A DNA stretch of 64,000 nucleotides, taken from contig NZ_JAANIJ010000001.1 of the NCBI RefSeq assembly GCF_011174705.1, forward strand, positions 62,001 to 126,000, written 5' to 3'. Origin of the DNA: Tessaracoccus coleopterorum. Lineage in GTDB: Bacteria; Actinomycetota; Actinomycetes; Propionibacteriales; Propionibacteriaceae. The translations under genes and the position numbers were made by a program. Shown here in pieces: positions 61,412-64,000 of the stretch (position 1 is the first letter of the stretch; each line of letters starts with the position of its first letter). The notes beneath the pieces were generated by a model, which saw only the letters and a list, made by a program, of their open reading frames with translations, ran no database searches and had not been told where the DNA came from.

Positions 61412-62180
61412 GTGATCCGTCGCTGGTTGGCCCTGACCACCGCAGCCCTGCTCGGCGCTGTCGGCGCACTGACCGCGGTTCCTGCGAGTGCCGACTTCGA
61501 CGTGTACACGACGCCCGGCACCCACACCGTCAACGGCAGGCAGTGGAAGACCGACTGCTCCATGTACTCCTCGAACGTCGAGCGGTGCACCACCGACATC
61601 TGGGCCACGACCATCCGCTTCGACGGTCGCGCATATGTGCAGTCCAACGGCTGGGTGTTCAACAACCTGACCTACAAGGAGAGCAACCGCACCACCTGGC
61701 AGGAATGGAACCCGCTGGTCACCCGGGCACCCACATCATCGACGGGCGCACCTGGAAGACGGAGTGCGACACATCCTGGACCGGCGGCAACGGATGCCGT
61801 TCACAGATCATGGCGACGGTGATCGAGAAGACCCCACCGGTACAGGACCGTCAACAAGTTCGTGTTCAACAACATCGTGCGCATCACCCCGGTGGCGTGT
61901 CCCGTCAGCCAGGCCCAGGTCCGCACGGCGACCGGCCAGGCGGAACCGTCGTCCAGTCGTGCGAACGCTCAAAGCAGAACAACACCTGGACCGCGACCGA
62001 CTTCGTGGTGACGCACCCCTCCGGCGAGCAGTTCTACTCGACGGCGTTCTTCAGGCTGTCAGGCGGCAAGTGGACCTACGCGGCACATGCCGGGGCCAGC
62101 ACCTCCACGATCTGCGACTGGGTCAGCCGGGCCAACGTGCCGTCCGACCTGCGCGACCACGTCCCTACTGCGCGGCCTAG
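61412..62180 (+). CDS. Secreted protein with duplicated Cys-pair domain
   Basis: About 256 residues, unrecognised. Sec signal peptide: RRWLALTTAALLGAVGALTA with cleavage after PASA. Two copies of a ~60-residue module follow: copy 1 has TPGTHTVNGRQWKTDC ... CTTDIWATTI ... WVFNNLTY; copy 2 has GTHIIDGRTWKTEC ... CRSQIMATVI ... FVFNNIVRIT. Each keeps G-T-H-x3-G-R-x-W-K-T-x-C, a second Cys 11-13 residues on, and V-F-N-N. A third region has SCERSKQNNTWTATDFVVTH and ends in DHVPYCAA. Disulfides are likely. GTG at 61412 with AGGAG 7 nt upstream. Frame breaks near 61725, 61840, 61925 and 62160. Confidence 0.75.
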
Positions 62181-62226
62181 GGACTGGCCGTCGGGCCTCA
62201 CCTCCGGCTAACCTTGGTTCGCCCGC

Positions 62227-62300
62227 GGGCGCATAGCTCAGTTGGTTAGAGCGCTTCCCTTACAAGGAAGATGTCGGGGGTTCGAGTCCCTCTGCGCCCA
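62227..62300 (+). tRNA. tRNA-Val (anticodon TAC)
   Basis: Cloverleaf of 74 nt: acceptor GGGCGCA/TGCGCCC, D-arm AGCTCAGTTGGTTAGAGC, anticodon stem CTTCC/GGAAG around CTTACAA (anticodon TAC), T-arm with GGTTCGAGTCC. The CCA end is not fully encoded (ACC G). Confidence 0.97.
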
Positions 62301-62312
62301 CCGCGACCGCAA

Positions 62313-62341
62313 CCCCTTGTCAGCATTGTTTTGACAAGGGG
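62313..62341 (+). terminator. Terminator after tRNA-Val
   Basis: CCCCTTGTCA (62313-62322) and its exact complement (62332-62341), followed by CTTTGCT. Confidence 0.8.
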
Positions 62342-62344
62342 CTT

Positions 62345-63084
62345 TGCTATCCCAGGCTTGCGCCTGGAACCGGGTCCGGTCCGGCCCGCGTAATCTCGCG
62401 TGGTCCTGAAGAGTGGGGGTCTTGTTTGGGAGTTCTGGGGGATTCCCGCGTGCTCGGATGTCCGGTGCCCGCGGCAGACGCGGGTCTGCTCTCCCCTCCC
62501 CGCCAAGCGATCCGACACTTCGACCTCCCGATTGACGTTCGCTCGCCCGGTCGGGACGAGCGACCTGGACGGCCGAAGGCCGCCGAACACGTCGCACACC
62601 AAGACTCATCAGCGGCGACGCGCCACCAACCCAAACGCTCACTCCAGACGCACCGGGCGTGACGGGTACGAACGGTCCTGCACGCTAGCTGGCGGTGAGG
62701 GCGAGGGTTCGGTGATCTCCTTCTGCGGCGATCGTGTCGATGTTGAGGTAGAGCCGTTCGTGCCGGTCGACCGCTGCGTACGGTGTCGTGGTGGTGGTGA
62801 CGGGCCGCAGGTTCAGCGCGGTGGCGCTCCATGTCGGCGACCGCCGACCACTCCCGCTACAACGGCCTGGGCGGCATCGCTGATCCGGCTGCGGATGCCG
62901 CGCCGGCCGTGGGCCCCGCAGGTGCACTCCACGGGTGGTCCCGGCCGGGCGCGCCTTCCGACCGGTCGCGACCGCACACTGGCCACAGGTGAGTGGTCGG
63001 CCACCCGGGAGCTGGCGCTCTTCGCAGGTAGCGTCTGTCCGGTCCCCCGAAACCAGTGTGCGGCCGTGCCGCCGAGGAGAACCC
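62345..63084. other. Gene-poor stretch without a supportable gene
   Basis: About 740 bp. A small hairpin CCAGGC-TTGC-GCCTGG is at 62352-62367. A minus-strand reading frame ending at 62685 gives VDRHERLYLNIDTIAAEGDH but has no recognisable family, no start and a low-complexity Thr run upstream; it could be a gene remnant. TAGCGT at 63029-63034 is a -10 candidate for the next gene. Confidence 0.5.
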
Positions 63085-63672
63085 ATGACCATGCCGCCGC
63101 AGTACCACGGACCCGCCCTGTCCCCGCAACGCCGAGGCGCGCCTCCGTGCTCCCCTGGGTTCTTGTGGTGGTGGTCGCGGTGCTCGTCTTCGGCGGGCTG
63201 GCTGCACTGTTCGCGTCCCGCGGCCCCGGCGGCGAGGCCCCGGCACGACCGAACCACCGGTGCAGCGCCCCTCGGCCGCAGTCCCGTCGGCAGTCGATCC
63301 GAGCACGTACAACACGGAATGGCCGCCCAGGAGAAGTACCCGACGGAGGTGCTCGGCTGGACCATGTCGTGGAGCGACGGTCTCGCCGACTACATCTCCC
63401 GGACGGGACCAAGGTGATGCTCGTGCTGCCCTGGGGCCGCTCGAGCTTCCCCTCGAGAAGGAGGTCGAGCTGATGACCGATGGGCCGATCGCGGAACCCC
63501 AGCCCGACATCTTCTGCTACGACGTGCCCGACGCGCACGGCGATCCCTACCGGATCTGCCTGGGGCCACCAGGTCCGGCGAGTTGGTCAGCGCCGGCGCG
63601 CCCTATCTCGACTTCACCGACGCCGAGCTGGCGGCCTGGACGCGGGCGCTGCTGGACAGCGTCGACTTCTGA
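63085..63672 (+). CDS. Membrane-anchored protein, unknown function
   Basis: About 195 residues. Short cytosolic start MTMPPQYHGPALSPQR, then in the next frame a membrane segment VLPWVLVVVVAVLVFGGLAA, a Pro/Ser-rich linker, and an extracytoplasmic domain: YPTEVLGWTMSWSDGLADYI, KEVELMTDGPIAEPQPDIFC, YDVPDAHGDPYRICLG, DFTDAELAAWTRALLDSVDF. Two Cys (in DIFCYD and RICLG) could pair. Family not recognised. GAGGAGAACCC precedes the ATG. Frame breaks near 63140, 63245, 63410, 63440 and 63570. Confidence 0.7.
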
Positions 63673-63845
63673 CGCGACCGCCCACCGCCACTTTTCGGCA
63701 TCGGCGCCCGGCGACTCCCGACGCCGACCCTCCATCGACCCCGCCCCGGCAAGCACCGATCCGGGTGTATCACCGGGCCTCCTCCCGCTCCTGAAGGGTG
63801 TCATCCGGGTCGGCGCCGCGCCGATCCACCGAGAAGGGAGCGGTG

Positions 63846-64000
63846 ATGAACAACGAGTTACTGGCTGCCGCCATCCGGCCGGTCAAGGCCCGCGTGGAGG
63901 ACGAGCTGATCGCCATCGACGGCGTCAACATGGTCGACATCGCGGAGAAGGTCTCGAAGGGTCGGCCCACGGGCGAGATGGCGATCGTCGTCTTCGTCGA
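63846..64000 (+). CDS. Partial ORF, N-terminus only (cut by window edge)
   Basis: 52 residues before the right edge: MNNELLAAAIRPVKARVEDE, LIAIDGVNMVDIAEKVSKGR, PTGEMAIVVFVD. The pattern (short helix, I-x-G-V-x-x-V, G-x-x-T-G-E-x-A-I-V-V-F-V) resembles the N-terminal segment of some trypsin-like or S1C-associated bacterial proteins, but the catalytic part is outside the window. GAGAAGGGAG precedes the ATG. Confidence 0.6.
   Translation, partial: MNNELLAAAIRPVKARVEDELIAIDGVNMVDIAEKVSKGRPTGEMAIVVFV

Noticed and set aside
62238..62642. Minus-strand ORFs ending in QRDSNPRHLPCKGSALTN-type sequence
   Set aside because: This is the tRNA-Val gene read backwards, a known annotation artefact.
62685..62830. 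Minus-strand coding fragment (VDRHERLYLNIDTIAAEGDH)
   Set aside because: No start, no recognised family and a Thr run from GTG repeats upstream; kept only as a remark in the gap entry.

Overview
The window is high-GC DNA from an actinobacterium. Gene content and order fit the Actinomycetes and best resemble Propionibacteriales (Tessaracoccus-like); the genus is inference. Two conserved actinobacterial blocks support this. One is rRNA methyltransferase / KimA-like permease / two TrkA-type proteins / OB-fold / DUF3710 / dut / DUF3093 / DUF4193, the order seen around Rv2689c-Rv2699c in M. tuberculosis. The other is mtrA-mtrB-lpqB-comF-hpf-secA. Nearly every gene is fragmented by single-base losses, mostly in G or C runs, and even the tmRNA acceptor stem is short of one G. 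I therefore treat the frameshifts as sequence-quality errors and give each gene as one locus; product lengths are approximate.

Layout. 1-707: aconitase, cut by the window edge. 0.9-5.4 kb: RNA methyltransferase and KimA-like K+ importer, divergent from two RCK proteins. 5.4-9.3 kb: OB-fold, DUF3710, dUTPase, DUF3093, DUF4235, DUF4193 and the division protein SepH. 9.4-12.9 kb: thymidine kinase, a glycosyltransferase, a phosphodiesterase and DUF5998 in one overlapping minus-strand operon. 13.0-17.1 kb: App1-type phosphatase, topoisomerase IV subunit A, carbonic anhydrase. 17.1-22.5 kb: lactate regulator, lactate permease and lutABC. 22.5-24.6 kb: topoisomerase IV subunit B. 24.9-25.4 kb: a repeat-bearing gap. 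25.4-32.5 kb: nudC and the AdnAB helicase-nuclease. 32.6-36.2 kb: LigD-type polymerase domain, PP2C phosphatase, DUF3107, DEAD-box helicase. 36.3-41.4 kb: trpS, PHP phosphoesterase, several small conserved families, Ku. 41.6-50.3 kb: Rv3235-family protein, secA, hpf, comF, lpqB, mtrB, mtrA. 50.4-53.3 kb: a three-gene cassette resembling type VII secretion accessory or effector loci. 53.4-61.3 kb: YqgE, membrane proteins, ssrA, smpB, an M23 hydrolase, ftsX, ftsE, prfB, YqeY. 61.4-64 kb: a secreted protein with a duplicated Cys domain, tRNA-Val, a gene-poor stretch, a membrane-anchored protein and a partial ORF.

How parts work together. DNA repair is well represented: AdnAB resects double-strand breaks, and a stand-alone LigD polymerase domain plus Ku supply two components of end joining. 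Cell-envelope growth and division are covered by SepH, MtrAB-LpqB and FtsEX with its coiled-coil M23 hydrolase. Ribosome rescue and termination (ssrA, smpB, prfB, hpf) flank the latter. Many minus-strand genes overlap by 4 bp (ATGA or GTGA), indicating translational coupling. At about ten promoters a TANNNT box lies 6-8 nt before the start codon, the signature of leaderless mRNAs.
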